A DNA stretch of 64,000 bases, from the NCBI GenBank assembly GCA_019635695.1, contig JAHBYZ010000008.1, positions 1-64,000 of the forward strand, in the 5' to 3' direction. This document shows positions 50,759 to 60,770 of the stretch, piece after piece. Below the pieces are notes generated by a model. The model ran no database searches, was not told where the DNA came from, and saw only the letters and a list, made by a program, of their open reading frames with translations. The translations under genes were made by a program, and so were the position numbers. Source of the stretch: Rhizobiaceae bacterium (GTDB taxonomy: Bacteria > Pseudomonadota > Alphaproteobacteria > Rhizobiales > Rhizobiaceae). The stretch's first letter is position 1; each line of letters starts with the position of its first letter.

Positions 50759-52522
50759 TCAACCCTGGCCGAAGAGCCGCGCCAGCGCCTTTTCGAGACG
50801 CGACCGCTCGTTGGGATCAGTGGTGGCGGGCATGATGAAGCGGTTCATGAAGGCGCGCGCATCGGGGAAAGTGACGATGCTCGCCTTGCGCAGGATGGAC
50901 AGCGTCGACAGCAGCGCGTTGCCGTCGCAGTCCTCAGGCTTGTACTCCCAGAACGAACCGTTCTCGCCATCCACCTTGGTCATGCCGCAGCGTTCTTCGG
51001 GCCCCGCGTCGCGCCACATCAATGCGAGGATATCGGTCAGCGCGGACGGATTGTTGGCGTAGTAGCTGTGCATCAGCATGTCCTCGCCAATCGAGGTCAT
51101 GTCGATCGAATCGACGGCTGCGCTGTGCAGGATGCGCTTGCCGCCCTGGCCCGCCCGCGTGGCGTCGCCGTGCAGCTTGCGCGAAACGGCCAGCGCCCAG
51201 TCCTTGTCCGAGGCATAAAGCGTCAATCGCTGCGCAACGGGCTGAATGGTCTTCGCCATCTCCGCAAACAGACCTGCGTCGAGGTCGGGCGCGGTGAACA
51301 GCACCTGGTCGAAGGCCGGGGGCTCGCCCTTGTGGCGCAACGCGTAAAGCTCCAGCGCATCGGTCATGGCGCGATTGCCCATCGAGTGGGCGATCAGATG
51401 AATACGCTTGGCGCCCGACTTCTTCACCACGTCCTCGAGGAACAGGGTGAGGCGGCGACCCGACAGATTCACCACGGCGGTGTCGGCGATATAGGACAGC
51501 AGCGAGGCGCGGGACGGCCACGAATAGAGGATCGGCACGCCGTCGAAATTCATGTCGTAGGCCATTTGCGCGGTGCGCTGGGCGGCCTCGAAAAACGGCA
51601 CGTTGAAGCCGTGGACGAAGACGAAGGCAGAGTCGGAGCCGGCGCTGCCGAGCTGCTCGCGCATTTCGGCGAACACCTTGTCGTTCTCGCCGGGCGTGAC
51701 CGACTGCAGCACGACGTGGCGACCCGGATCTTCACGGAACGTGAAGGTCCAGATCGACGGCCGTTCGATGGCGCCGGGTGTGTGCTGCGGAGGGATGGAG
51801 ACCACTGCGGTGCCGAGCTCCAGCTCGCCGCGATCACCGCCATAGAAATCGTTCGGGTCCTCCGATCCGCTGCGGGCGCGGTCGGTGGCGTAGTAGATCT
51901 TCACCGAGGTGAAGCCCTGCTCCGGGTCGACGTTGAAGATCGCGCGGTCGGTCTGCTGCACGGCCTCGCGGAAGGCCTGGATGGCCTCGACGGCTGCGGC
52001 CTCGATCGCCTCGCCTGTGCCGGCACCGATCGCCTCCAGCCGCGCCGCGACCTGCTCGCCGCGCTCGGCCAGACCGGCAGCGGTGAGCACGGCCAGCAGC
52101 CGGGTCAGCGCCTGCGTGGCGCTCGCATTGTCGCCGATTGCCTCGAAGGCGGCGGCGGCGGCTTCGAGCGCGGGTATGAGATCCGGCGACGTCGCGCCGC
52201 CTTCTCGCGCGGCGACAAAATCGGCGACGGCCAGCCATGCCGCCGCCGCTTCCGCCGTGCGCCCTGCCCCATGAAGCAGCTCGGCCTTGCGAACCAGCAG
52301 ATCATAGTCGAAGCGCCAGTAGTCCGAAGTCGAGAGCGCGCCGTCGATCAGACCGAGAGCCTTGGCGATATCGCCGTCCGCCACCGCCTGATCTATGCTC
52401 AGACCGACGAGCGGGTCGACATCCTGGGCGCGCGCCGGAATGTTCCACAGGCCGGCGGCAACCAGCACCGCGGCCGCGTATCCGCGCCAACCGCCCAAAC
52501 GCATCCGCAAACGCGCACCCAT
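50759..52522 (-). CDS. Secreted alpha/beta hydrolase (DUF900) with helical repeat N-terminus
   Basis: A 587-residue exported protein. A signal peptide (about 1-33, ending PARAQ) is followed by about 200 residues of Ala-rich helical repeats resembling TPR, then a DUF900 alpha/beta-hydrolase domain: FVHGFNVPFFEA, SWPSRASLLSYI and the nucleophile elbow IAHSMGNRA. It is predicted to hydrolyse an ester or lipid in the periplasm or outside the cell. ATG 52522 has GGAAGG upstream. The substrate is unknown; repeats may bind a partner. Confidence 0.82.
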   Translation of the reverse strand: MGARLRMRLGGWRGYAAAVLVAAGLWNIPARAQDVDPLVGLSIDQAVADGDIAKALGLIDGALSTSDYWRFDYDLLVRKAELLHGAGRTAEAAAAWLAVADFVAAREGGATSPDLIPALEAAAAAFEAIGDNASATQALTRLLAVLTAAGLAERGEQVAARLEAIGAGTGEAIEAAAVEAIQAFREAVQQTDRAIFNVDPEQGFTSVKIYYATDRARSGSEDPNDFYGGDRGELELGTAVVSIPPQHTPGAIERPSIWTFTFREDPGRHVVLQSVTPGENDKVFAEMREQLGSAGSDSAFVFVHGFNVPFFEAAQRTAQMAYDMNFDGVPILYSWPSRASLLSYIADTAVVNLSGRRLTLFLEDVVKKSGAKRIHLIAHSMGNRAMTDALELYALRHKGEPPAFDQVLFTAPDLDAGLFAEMAKTIQPVAQRLTLYASDKDWALAVSRKLHGDATRAGQGGKRILHSAAVDSIDMTSIGEDMLMHSYYANNPSALTDILALMWRDAGPEERCGMTKVDGENGSFWEYKPEDCDGNALLSTLSILRKASIVTFPDARAFMNRFIMPATTDPNERSRLEKALARLFGQG

Positions 52523-52699
52523 GGAAAACCCTTCCGCCAGACCATGAGGGCGCGCCCGGCCGAAAGGATATCCGCCCGGTGCGCGCCCGGCACTCCCAAT
52601 AGAGGGGCGTTGCGACAAATATTGGACGTCGCCGACGAAAAAGTCCACCAAACCTCAGTGAGCTAATACATGAAGCCGGCGGACGGAAGCGAAGGGTCG

Positions 52700-54346
52700 T
52701 CAGGCAGTCTGCCGAAAGGCCTTGCCGTCGATCGCCGCTGCCATGAGCGCCTTCGTGTAAGGTTCGCGCGGATGATCGAAGATCGCCTCGGTCGGGCCCT
52801 CCTCGACGATCCTGCCCTGGCGCATGACGATGATGTGGTCGGCCATGGCGCGCACCACGGCGAGATCGTGGCTGATGAAGAGATAGGACAGGTCGTGGGT
52901 CTTCTGGAGGTCGCGCAGCAGCTCGACGATCTGCTTCTGCACCGACCGGTCCAGGGCCGATGTGGGCTCGTCGAGCACGACGACCCTCGGCTTCAGGATC
53001 AAGGCGCGGGCAATCGCGATACGCTGTCGCTGGCCGCCAGAGAATTCGTGCGGATAGCGGTTGCGCATGGCGGGCTCCAGCCCGACCTCCTTCAGTGCCT
53101 CCACGGCGCGGCGCTCGCGCTCGCGCGCCGGAAGCTGTGGCTCATGCACCTTGAGCCCCTCGGTAACGATCTGGCCGACGGTCATGCGCGGCGACAAGGA
53201 GCCGAACGGATCCTGGAAGACGAGTTGCATCTGCCGCCGCAGGGGTCGCATCGCCTGCTTGTCGGCGGCGCTGATGTCGCGCCCCCCGAAGCGCACCGCG
53301 CCTTCGCTCGGAAGCAGCCGCAGCAGCGCGCGGCCAAGCGTCGACTTGCCGGAGCCGGACTCGCCGACAACGCCGATGGTCTGGCCCTGGCGCAGCGTCA
53401 CTGAAACGCCATCGACGGCACGGATCGCGTCGGTCGCGCCACCGAACCATCCGCCGCGGCCGCCGAACACCACCTCGACGTCGCGACCTTCCAGCAGCAC
53501 CGGCGCCCGCTCGGGAGCGGGGGCCTTGCGACCGGTCGGCTCAGCCGCCAGCAGCATGCGCGTGTAGGGGTGCTGAGGCGACGCGAACAGCGTCTTGGTC
53601 GCACCGCTTTCCACGACCTCGCCGGCGCGCATGACATAAACGCGGTCGGCGAAGCGCTTCACGATGCCAAGGTCGTGGGTGATGAAGACAATCGCCATGC
53701 CGAGCTTCTTCTGCAATTCGGCGATCAGGGTCAGGATCTGCGCCTGAATGGTCACGTCCAGCGCAGTCGTTGGCTCGTCGGCGATCAGCACGTCGGGATC
53801 GTTGGCGAGCGCCATGGCGATCATCACGCGCTGGCGCTGGCCGCCGGACATCTCGTGGGGGTAGGCGTCGATGCGCTGCTTCGGGTTCGGGATCCCGACC
53901 AGTTCCAGCAGTTCAATGGCGCGGGCGCGCGCCGCCTTCGCCGAAAGTCCGCGATGGTGGATCAGCGGCTCGGCGATCTGCCGGCCGATGCGGTAGAGCG
54001 GATCGAGCGAGGTCATCGGCTCCTGGAAGATCATCGTGATCTTCTCGCCGCGGATGCGGTTCAGCCTGCGCTCGGGCAAGCCGACCATTTCCTGCCCGCG
54101 ATACTTCGCCGACCCGCTGGCGCGCCCGTTGGCGGCGAGCAGGCCCATGATCGCCATCATGGTCTGACTCTTGCCGGACCCGGACTCGCCTACGATCGCC
54201 ACCGTCTCGCCCGGCGCCACCTCCAGGTCGATGCCGCGCACGGCGTGGACCGGTCCGTCATTGGTGTCGAAGTCGACGCGCAGGCCGCGAATATCGAGGA
54301 TCTTCTCGCCACCCATGCCAGCGGTTCCCTTCGTGGCGGTCCCCAT
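52700..54346 (-). CDS. Peptide ABC transporter, fused double ATP-binding protein
   Basis: A 548-residue protein with two complete ABC ATPase domains in tandem, the equivalent of DppD plus DppF or OppD plus OppF fused. Each half has Walker A ([22 protein letters not shown]), signature ([16 protein letters not shown]) and Walker B (VLIADEP, VVVLDEP). It powers the importer encoded just upstream. ATG 54346 begins two bases after the permease stop, with AGGA upstream; ATG 54316 is an alternative. Confidence 0.93.
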   Translation of the reverse strand: MGTATKGTAGMGGEKILDIRGLRVDFDTNDGPVHAVRGIDLEVAPGETVAIVGESGSGKSQTMMAIMGLLAANGRASGSAKYRGQEMVGLPERRLNRIRGEKITMIFQEPMTSLDPLYRIGRQIAEPLIHHRGLSAKAARARAIELLELVGIPNPKQRIDAYPHEMSGGQRQRVMIAMALANDPDVLIADEPTTALDVTIQAQILTLIAELQKKLGMAIVFITHDLGIVKRFADRVYVMRAGEVVESGATKTLFASPQHPYTRMLLAAEPTGRKAPAPERAPVLLEGRDVEVVFGGRGGWFGGATDAIRAVDGVSVTLRQGQTIGVVGESGSGKSTLGRALLRLLPSEGAVRFGGRDISAADKQAMRPLRRQMQLVFQDPFGSLSPRMTVGQIVTEGLKVHEPQLPARERERRAVEALKEVGLEPAMRNRYPHEFSGGQRQRIAIARALILKPRVVVLDEPTSALDRSVQKQIVELLRDLQKTHDLSYLFISHDLAVVRAMADHIIVMRQGRIVEEGPTEAIFDHPREPYTKALMAAAIDGKAFRQTA

Positions 54347-54347
54347 C

Positions 54348-55487
54348 CTAGCGGTCCTTCGGGTCGAGCGCGTCGCGCAACCCGTCGCCGAGGAAATTGA
54401 GCGCGAACAGGATCGCGGTCAGCGTCACGGCCGGATAGATCAGCAGCCACGGCGCGCTGCGCATGTTGTCGGCGCCTTCCGCGATCAGCAGCCCGAGGCT
54501 GGTGAGCGGCTCCTGAACGCCAAGCCCGAGGAAGGACAGCAGGCTTTCGAGCAGGATCGCCTTCGGCACCAGCAGCGTCACGAAAACGACGACAGGGCCG
54601 AGCGCGTTGGGCACGATGTGTCGGCGCACGATATCGATATCCGAGACACCCATGGCCTCGGCCGCGGCGACGTATTCCTGCCGTTTGATGGTCAGCGTCT
54701 GGCCGCGCACGATGCGCGCCATGTCGAGCCATTCGGTGAACCCGATGGCGATGAAGATCAGCACGAAATTCCGGCCGAAGAAGACGACGAGGAGGATGAC
54801 GAAGAAGATGAACGGCAATGAGTAGAGAATGTCCACCACGCGCATCATCAGATTGTCGAGGCGACCGCCGAAATAGCCGGCGACGGCGCCGTAGGTGACG
54901 CCCACAACGAGCGCCATCAGCGAGGCGAGCACGCCGATGGCCAGCGAGATGCGGATGCCGATCAGGATGCGCGAGAGCAGGTCGCGGCCGTTGGCGTCAG
55001 TTCCGAAGATGAAGCGCACGCGCTGGACATCGGCGACCATCACCGCGCTGGTGGCTCCCTCGGCCATCGGCTGACCGGCCTCGTCCTCCAGCCGCGCGTT
55101 GGAGAACAGGTCCGAGCGGTCGACATAGCGCACGATGCGCGGGTCGATCGGCTCGGCCGACGAGACGGGTGCGCGCACGTCGTTGCCGGAAACCTGCACC
55201 TCGCCGATCTGCACGCGCGCACGCTCCAGCGCGCCGGTGAAGGCGGGCACGATCGCATCTTCCTTCGGATAGGCCTCGAAGCTGGCCGGGGCGCGGACAT
55301 ATTGCGGATAGATGCGGTCATAAGGATGGGAAACCAGCCAGGGGCCGACAATGCCGGCCAGCGCCAGCAGCAGCAACACCAGCGCGCTCGCCACTGCTGC
55401 CCGGTTGCGGCGCAGGCGAAGCCAGGCGTCCTGGCCGAGCGAGCGGCCGGCGGCGGGCGTGTCTATTGGAAGAGCGGTCTCGGTCAT
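54348..55487 (-). CDS. Peptide ABC transporter permease (OppC/DppC type)
   Basis: A 379-residue inner-membrane permease with an N-terminal segment, a large periplasmic loop (about 80-180) and five further helices. The EAA loop (EYVAAAEAMGVSDIDI) that contacts the ATPase is clear. The insertion in the first periplasmic loop makes it longer than usual DppC (about 300), like OppC of the murein/oligopeptide type. ATG 55487 is six bases after GAGGAG. Middle gene of the importer operon. Confidence 0.92.
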   Translation of the reverse strand: MTETALPIDTPAAGRSLGQDAWLRLRRNRAAVASALVLLLLALAGIVGPWLVSHPYDRIYPQYVRAPASFEAYPKEDAIVPAFTGALERARVQIGEVQVSGNDVRAPVSSAEPIDPRIVRYVDRSDLFSNARLEDEAGQPMAEGATSAVMVADVQRVRFIFGTDANGRDLLSRILIGIRISLAIGVLASLMALVVGVTYGAVAGYFGGRLDNLMMRVVDILYSLPFIFFVILLVVFFGRNFVLIFIAIGFTEWLDMARIVRGQTLTIKRQEYVAAAEAMGVSDIDIVRRHIVPNALGPVVVFVTLLVPKAILLESLLSFLGLGVQEPLTSLGLLIAEGADNMRSAPWLLIYPAVTLTAILFALNFLGDGLRDALDPKDR

Positions 55488-55497
55488 CGCCATCTCC

Positions 55498-56415
55498 TCA
55501 ATCGTAGCGCACGCGCGGATCGAGCCACGCATAGAGGACATCGACGATCAGGTTGAAGACAATCACGAAGCAGGCGATCACCACCACCGTACCCATCACC
55601 AGCGTGTAATCGCGGCCGAGCGCGCCCTGCACGAAGTAGCGGCCGATGCCGGGAATGCCGAAGATCGTCTCCACCACGACGGAACCGGTGAGAAGCGCCG
55701 CCGCCGTCGGCCCGAGATAGGACACGACCGGCAGGATGGCGCCGCGCAGCGCATGCACGCCGACGACCACCCAGCCCGGCAGGCCGTAGGCGCGGGCCGT
55801 GCGCACATGGTTGGACCGCAGCGCCTCTATCGTGGCGCCGCGCGTCAGCCGCGCGACGATGGCGATCTGCGGCAGCGCCAGCGTGGCGATCGGCAGCACG
55901 GCGTGTTTCCAGGTGCCCCAGCCGCCGGCCGGCAGCCAGCCCAGCATCACGCCGAAGCCGAGGCTCAGCAGCGGCGCGATGACGAAGGTGGGAATGGTGA
56001 TCCCGAAGGTCGCCGTGCCGACGACGAGATAGTCGACCCAGCTGTTCTGGCGAAGCGCCGCCAGCGCTCCGAGGAGCACGCCGACCACGAGGGCGATCGA
56101 CAGAGCGGTGCCGCCGATGACGATCGAGACGGGCAGGCCTGTCCGGAACAGGTCGACGACGCTGAAGTCGCGCCGGGTGAAGCTCGGGCCGAGATCGCCC
56201 TGCAGCAAATTGCCGAGGTAAAGCAGATATTGCTGCCACAACGGCTTGTCGAAATTATAGGCCGCCTCGAGGTTCTTCATAATCAGCGGGTCGAGCGGCC
56301 GCTCGAGATCGAAAGGACCGCCCGGCGCCAGCCGGATCATGAAGAACGAGATCGTGACGATGATGAACAGCGTCGGCAGCGCGCTCAGAAGCCGGCGCAG
56401 CACGTAAACCGTCAT
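55498..56415 (-). CDS. Peptide ABC transporter permease (OppB/DppB type)
   Basis: A 305-residue permease with six membrane helices. The N-terminus VLRRLLSALPTLFIIVTISF, the PGGPF segment and the EAA-type loop (HVRTARAYGLPG) are standard for OppB. It forms the channel with the OppC-type permease, whose start is 10 bases downstream. The gene follows the binding-protein gene after 75 bases. Substrate class is oligopeptide-like by family. Confidence 0.94.
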   Translation of the reverse strand: MTVYVLRRLLSALPTLFIIVTISFFMIRLAPGGPFDLERPLDPLIMKNLEAAYNFDKPLWQQYLLYLGNLLQGDLGPSFTRRDFSVVDLFRTGLPVSIVIGGTALSIALVVGVLLGALAALRQNSWVDYLVVGTATFGITIPTFVIAPLLSLGFGVMLGWLPAGGWGTWKHAVLPIATLALPQIAIVARLTRGATIEALRSNHVRTARAYGLPGWVVVGVHALRGAILPVVSYLGPTAAALLTGSVVVETIFGIPGIGRYFVQGALGRDYTLVMGTVVVIACFVIVFNLIVDVLYAWLDPRVRYD

Positions 56416-56490
56416 GGCATCCTCCGCGCCATCAGGCGGAAGCAGGCGCCGCGGGTTTCACCTGAAACCGTTGCGGCGCCCGCCGCCTCG

Positions 56491-58083
56491 TCAGTTGGCG
56501 AGGGAGATGTAGCGCGTCAGGTGCCTGTTCAGCAGATTGTCCTCCCAGCCGGACAGCTTGTCCGACACAAGGCTGCGCGAGGAATAGTAAAGGACCGGGA
56601 TCGCCGGCACTTCCTTGAGGAACAGTTCCTCGGCCTGCCGCAGGATGCCGGCGCGCTCCTTCAGGTCCGTGGTCGTCTCGGCCTTCTGCATCAGCGCGTC
56701 GTATTCGGCATTCGACCAGCGCGGGTAGTTGAAGCCGAGATTGTCGCTCTCGAACAGGAACAGGAAGTTCTGCGGGTCGGAATAGTCGCCGATCCAGCCG
56801 GCACGCGTGATATCGAAGTCGCCGTCCTGCTTCATGTAGTCGAAGTAGCCGGTGCCTTCCATCTCGACGATGGTGGCGCCGACGCCGATGTTCTTGAACA
56901 TGTCGGCGAGCGCGGTCATCGTGTTCTTGTGGTTGGAACCCGTGTTGTGGCGCAGCTCTACCGACAGCGTGTTGGGCGCCACGCCCGCTTCCTCGAGCAG
57001 CTTCTTGGCGGCGTCCTCGCGGTCGAGAATGTCCTCATCCTTGTAGGGCAGGTAGACCGGCTCGCCGTAATTGTTGATACCGGGCGGCACCAGCGAATAG
57101 CCGGGGATCATCGTGCCGCGCCAGATCTCGTTGGCAAGGAACTCGCGGTCGATCGCCATGGAAAGCGCCTGCCGCACGCGTGGGTCGGAGAGCTTCTCTT
57201 TCTTGACCTTGACCGGCAGGTAGTAGGTGCCGAGATAGGGCGCTATGCGCACCTGCTCGCCGAGATTCTGCTTCATGTAGTCCATCTGCTCGGCGGGAAT
57301 GTCCGAGCAGGACTGCACTTCGCTGGCCTCGAAGCGGCGCAGGCAGGCCGAGCGATCCTCGAACGGGATGACGTTTACCGTGTCGATCTTGACGTTGGCC
57401 GCATCCCAATAGTTCGGGTTCTTCTTCAACGTGATCTTGTCGTTCGGCGTGAACGATTCGAGCATGTAGGCGCCGTTCGTCACCAGATTGCCCGGCTGGA
57501 CGAAGGCGTCGCCGTGCTGCTCGACCGAGGCCTGGTGTAGCGGCAGACCGGTCTGGTGCGCCAGCATCTCGAGGAAGTAAGGCGTCGGCGCGTTGAGCGT
57601 GATCTCCAGCGTGTGGTCGTCGACGGCGTTGACGCCCATCTCGGCCGCCTGCTTCTCGCCCTTGTTCACCGCCTGCGCGTTCACGATCGAATAGTGCATG
57701 TTGGCGTAGGGCGCCGCAGTCTTGGGATCCTGCAGGCGCTTGAAGGCAAAGGCGAAATCACTCGCCTTGACCGGGTCGCCGTTCGACCATTTGGCGTCCT
57801 GGCGCAGCTTGAAGGTGTATTTCAGCCCGTCGTCGGACACGGTCCAGCTCTCGGCGACGCCCGGAACCACGGCCGCCTTGACGTCGTAGGTCACCAGACC
57901 CTCGTAAAGGTCGAGCATAATGTTGCTCTCGGCGACGGTCGACGTCTTGTGGTGGTCCAGCGTGGTCGGATCGGTGTCGTTGCCGCGGTTGTAGACCACC
58001 TCGGCGAACGCGGGCGCTGCCACAAGGCCGCCGGCCAGAACGAGCGCGGTCGAAACCATCGCCGCCTTGAAGAAATGACGCAT
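56491..58083 (-). CDS. Periplasmic oligopeptide-binding protein (OppA-like)
   Basis: A 530-residue SBP family 5 protein. The signal peptide ends near AAPAFAE (about residue 28). TDPTTLDHHKTSTVAESNIM, SWTVSDDGLKYTF and the later DREFLANEIWRG are typical of OppA/MppA, which bind peptides or murein peptides for import. ATG 58083 follows GGAGGCAG. It is the first gene of the importer operon, with a 240-base upstream region that also contains the terminator of the demethylase-like gene. Confidence 0.93.
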   Translation of the reverse strand: MRHFFKAAMVSTALVLAGGLVAAPAFAEVVYNRGNDTDPTTLDHHKTSTVAESNIMLDLYEGLVTYDVKAAVVPGVAESWTVSDDGLKYTFKLRQDAKWSNGDPVKASDFAFAFKRLQDPKTAAPYANMHYSIVNAQAVNKGEKQAAEMGVNAVDDHTLEITLNAPTPYFLEMLAHQTGLPLHQASVEQHGDAFVQPGNLVTNGAYMLESFTPNDKITLKKNPNYWDAANVKIDTVNVIPFEDRSACLRRFEASEVQSCSDIPAEQMDYMKQNLGEQVRIAPYLGTYYLPVKVKKEKLSDPRVRQALSMAIDREFLANEIWRGTMIPGYSLVPPGINNYGEPVYLPYKDEDILDREDAAKKLLEEAGVAPNTLSVELRHNTGSNHKNTMTALADMFKNIGVGATIVEMEGTGYFDYMKQDGDFDITRAGWIGDYSDPQNFLFLFESDNLGFNYPRWSNAEYDALMQKAETTTDLKERAGILRQAEELFLKEVPAIPVLYYSSRSLVSDKLSGWEDNLLNRHLTRYISLAN

Positions 58084-58265
58084 GATACTGCCTCCTCTGT
58101 CGCGCATTGTATGCGCTTGTGAAGCAGCGATTATCGCCGAGCGCCCGTAGAGGGCAAGGCGGATTCTGCTTCCGCAGCGGAGCATACGAAGAGTTGCGCA
58201 TTCCAGCGCGAAGGCGATTTTTGGGACAAATGCGGTATTGGCGGCACAGCAAGCACAAACGAAAA

Positions 58266-58289
58266 GTGGGGGCCCTGTTGGACCCCCAC
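58266..58289 (-). terminator. Rho-independent terminator of the LigM-like gene
   Basis: On the minus strand a stem of GTGGGGG paired with CCCCCAC, extended by two more pairs around one bulged base, is followed by TTTTCGTTT. It begins 34 bases after the stop of the demethylase-like gene. It insulates the OppA operon from that gene. Confidence 0.8.
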
Positions 58290-58323
58290 GGTATTTTGCT
58301 GCTCGCTGGCTGCCAGCCGCGGA

Positions 58324-59709
58324 CTACTTGAGGCCGGCGTTCGAGCGGTAGTCGGTGCTCGCCTTGGAGAACAGCGGCGCGGCCTGAACCGTCGCGCGGA
58401 TCTTCACCTGCACGTGGTCCTCCACCTGCAGCTTGGACGACGGCTTGTCTTCACCCCAGTACAGCGTGACTTCGGTGCCGGGCTTGGCGAATTCGGCGTC
58501 GATCGTGGCCAGCGAAAGCATAGCGCGCTCGTTGGCGGAGTAGCCGACCCAGGTCGAGATGCCGACCGTCTTGCCGTTCACCTCGACGCGGTCGGCGTGG
58601 AAGGTGTCATAGAGCGACATCGGCAGGGCGATGTGCTTGGCGCCGACACCGGGCTGGAACATAGAGGCGTAGGCCTTGCCCACGTCGTCGCCGTTCCACA
58701 CCAGCGTGACCTTCTTCTTCTTTTCCGCGGTGCCGTCGGCCTTCATCTTCTCCAGCGCCTCGCGGCCGATGAAGTCGTGGTCGAAGCCGATGATGCGACC
58801 GTAGTCGAGCTCGAACGGGGTGAAGTAGTAGTCCTCGATCTTGTCGGAGTGGAAACTGCCGCCCAGCGGCGCGGTGGTCTCGTAGGCGTTCGCCTTCAGC
58901 CACTCGCGGTAGGGTTTCATCTTCTCGCCGGTGTAGATCGCCGGCAGCGGCCGCGGCAGCCAGCCGGATTCCAGCGCGTTGGTGTGGTAGGCGCGGGCGC
59001 CGACCTGCACCATGCCATGCTTCTTGCCAGCCTCCAGCAGCGCGCCATGCACCGCGTCGTTGTCTGCCCAAGGGCCCCAGATCTCGAAGCCCGGCTCGCC
59101 GGCCATGCCGTGGCGCAGGGCCCGCACGTCCTTGCCGGCGATCTTGAAGCGGGTCATGTAAAAGAATTTGAGCTTCGGCGGCTCCTGCCCGGTCGCCTCG
59201 CGGATGATGTCCATCGCGCCGGGACCCTGGACCTGATAGCGATAGTTGACCGGGTCGCCCTTGCGCACGGCCGAGGAATCGTCGCGCCAGACGCGGACGT
59301 CATAGCCGCCTGTCTCGGCGTGGAAATGCAGCCAGTTGATCGAGGTCGGGATGCCGACCGCCTGGTACTCGTCCTCTTCCAGATGGAACAGGATGTTGTC
59401 GCCGATGACGTAGCCGTCATGGTTCACCGCGACGAACTGCTTGGCCATGTCGACCGGGAAATTGGCGACGCTGTTGATGGCCAGCTTGCTGATCAGCTTC
59501 AGCGCGTCCGGACCCTTGATGTTCAGGTCGGCCATGTGGTGGCTTTGATCGTAGAGCACGGCGGTGCGGCGCCACGCCAACTGCTCGTCGCGCCAGTTGC
59601 GGAATTCCGGAACCACGCGCGGCACCACGGACGGAGCCTGCTGCGACTCCCACAGCAGCTTCACCGGGCTGCCGGCCTTCGCAATGGCTTCTTCCAGGTT
59701 CTTCACCAT
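58324..59709 (-). CDS. LigM/GcvT-like tetrahydrofolate-dependent demethylase
   Basis: A 461-residue GcvT-fold protein whose layout closely follows LigM, the vanillate/3-O-methylgallate O-demethylase of Sphingobium SYK-6: DQSHHMADL, LRHGMAGEPGFEIWGP, LESGWLPRPLPAIYTGE, FDHDFIGREAL. The catalytic Tyr (LigM Tyr247) corresponds to Tyr241 and LigM His60 to His58. Residues that hold the aromatic acid differ: LigM Arg122 corresponds to Ile120, Tyr29 to Ser27 and Tyr31 to Val29. It therefore probably transfers a methyl to tetrahydrofolate from another substrate. Residue correspondences come from remembered LigM data and need alignment. GGAGG precedes ATG 59709. Divergent LysR regulator. Confidence 0.85.
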   Translation of the reverse strand: MVKNLEEAIAKAGSPVKLLWESQQAPSVVPRVVPEFRNWRDEQLAWRRTAVLYDQSHHMADLNIKGPDALKLISKLAINSVANFPVDMAKQFVAVNHDGYVIGDNILFHLEEDEYQAVGIPTSINWLHFHAETGGYDVRVWRDDSSAVRKGDPVNYRYQVQGPGAMDIIREATGQEPPKLKFFYMTRFKIAGKDVRALRHGMAGEPGFEIWGPWADNDAVHGALLEAGKKHGMVQVGARAYHTNALESGWLPRPLPAIYTGEKMKPYREWLKANAYETTAPLGGSFHSDKIEDYYFTPFELDYGRIIGFDHDFIGREALEKMKADGTAEKKKKVTLVWNGDDVGKAYASMFQPGVGAKHIALPMSLYDTFHADRVEVNGKTVGISTWVGYSANERAMLSLATIDAEFAKPGTEVTLYWGEDKPSSKLQVEDHVQVKIRATVQAAPLFSKASTDYRSNAGLK

Positions 59710-59785
59710 TCTCAGTTCCTCCCGACGGGTGTGAAATCGGCATGCGGAGCCGTCATCGCAGTTTCCTCCTCGGCACTTCTCCTGT

Positions 59786-59797
59786 AAAACATGTTTT
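59786..59797. promoter_or_regulatory. Palindrome AAAACATGTTTT between demethylase and LysR genes
   Basis: A perfect 12-base AT-rich palindrome in the 116-base divergent promoter region, 29 bases before the LysR start. A second partial repeat (TTCC-CAT-GGAA) follows it. This is the expected place for LysR binding and autoregulation. Confidence 0.45.
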
Positions 59798-59825
59798 TGT
59801 GGCTTCGTTCCCATGGAAAACCGTT

Positions 59826-60770
59826 ATGCCGTCGCTGCACTTCACCATCCGCCAGCTTGAATATTTCGACGCCGTCGCAAGCGAAGGTTCGATCGCGGCC
59901 GCATCGGAACGCTGCCATGTCAGCGCATCGGCGCTGGCGCTGGCACTCGACGAGCTGGAGGGCCGGCTGGCGCTTCAGCTGTTCGTGCGGCGCAAGGGCA
60001 AGGGGGTTGCGCTGACGGCGGCCGGGACGCGGCTGCTCACCCACGCGCGGCGCATCCTGTCGGAAGCGGAGACGCTGGCCGCGGACGCCTCCGAGGCTTC
60101 GACCAGCCTGACCGGCCGCTTCGGCATCGGCTGCTTCTCCACCCTGTCGCCGTTCTTCCTGCCCGGCATCATGGGCGAGTTCCAGACCGGTCACCCCGGC
60201 CTCAATGTCGAGGTGATCGAGGCTGCCGCGCCCGAACTGCACGAACTGCTGCTGCAGGGGCGGATCGACGCGGCCTTGCTCTACAGCATCGATGTATCGT
60301 CCCAGCTCGCCTTCGAGCCGGTGCGGGAATACCGTCCCTATGTGATGGTCGCCGAGGACCACCCGTTTGCGCATCGGCGCAGCGTGGCGCTGGGCGAACT
60401 CGCGGACGAGCCGCTGATCCTGCTCGATGTTCACCCGACACGGCTGAACACGGAGCACATCTACGCCACGCTCGGCCTAAGGCCGCGCATCGGACACCTG
60501 ACGACGAGCTTCGAACTCGTCCGCTGCCTGGCGGCGCGCGGTCTCGGCTACGCGATCCTCTTTCAGCGCCCCGCCTCGCCGCTGACCTATGACGGACGCA
60601 AGCTGGTCACACTGGAAATAGACAGCATCGTGCCGCATGCGGTCGTCGGCCTCGCGCGCCCAGCCGGCGTTCCGCCGACGGTCCGCTACGCGGCGTTGCG
60701 CGACCATCTGGCTCCTGGCCCGGTCGGGACGCGTGGTGGGCCGTCGCGTCTTTCCAGCGCCGCGTTTTGA
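59826..60770 (+). CDS. LysR-family transcriptional regulator
   Basis: A 314-residue LysR-type regulator with the N-terminal helix-turn-helix (GSIAAASERCHVSASALALA) and a periplasmic-binding-like effector domain. It is divergent from the LigM-like demethylase gene across 116 bases, so it very likely controls that gene in response to its substrate or product. The Ala/Leu-rich recognition helix is unusual but in register. No ribosome site is obvious before ATG 59826. Confidence 0.92.
   Translation: MPSLHFTIRQLEYFDAVASEGSIAAASERCHVSASALALALDELEGRLALQLFVRRKGKGVALTAAGTRLLTHARRILSEAETLAADASEASTSLTGRFGIGCFSTLSPFFLPGIMGEFQTGHPGLNVEVIEAAAPELHELLLQGRIDAALLYSIDVSSQLAFEPVREYRPYVMVAEDHPFAHRRSVALGELADEPLILLDVHPTRLNTEHIYATLGLRPRIGHLTTSFELVRCLAARGLGYAILFQRPASPLTYDGRKLVTLEIDSIVPHAVVGLARPAGVPPTVRYAALRDHLAPGPVGTRGGPSRLSSAAF

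Noticed and set aside
55351-57540. A 729-codon plus-strand frame opposite the peptide transporter genes
   Set aside because: It is a high-GC mirror of the permease and binding-protein genes and has no recognisable domain.
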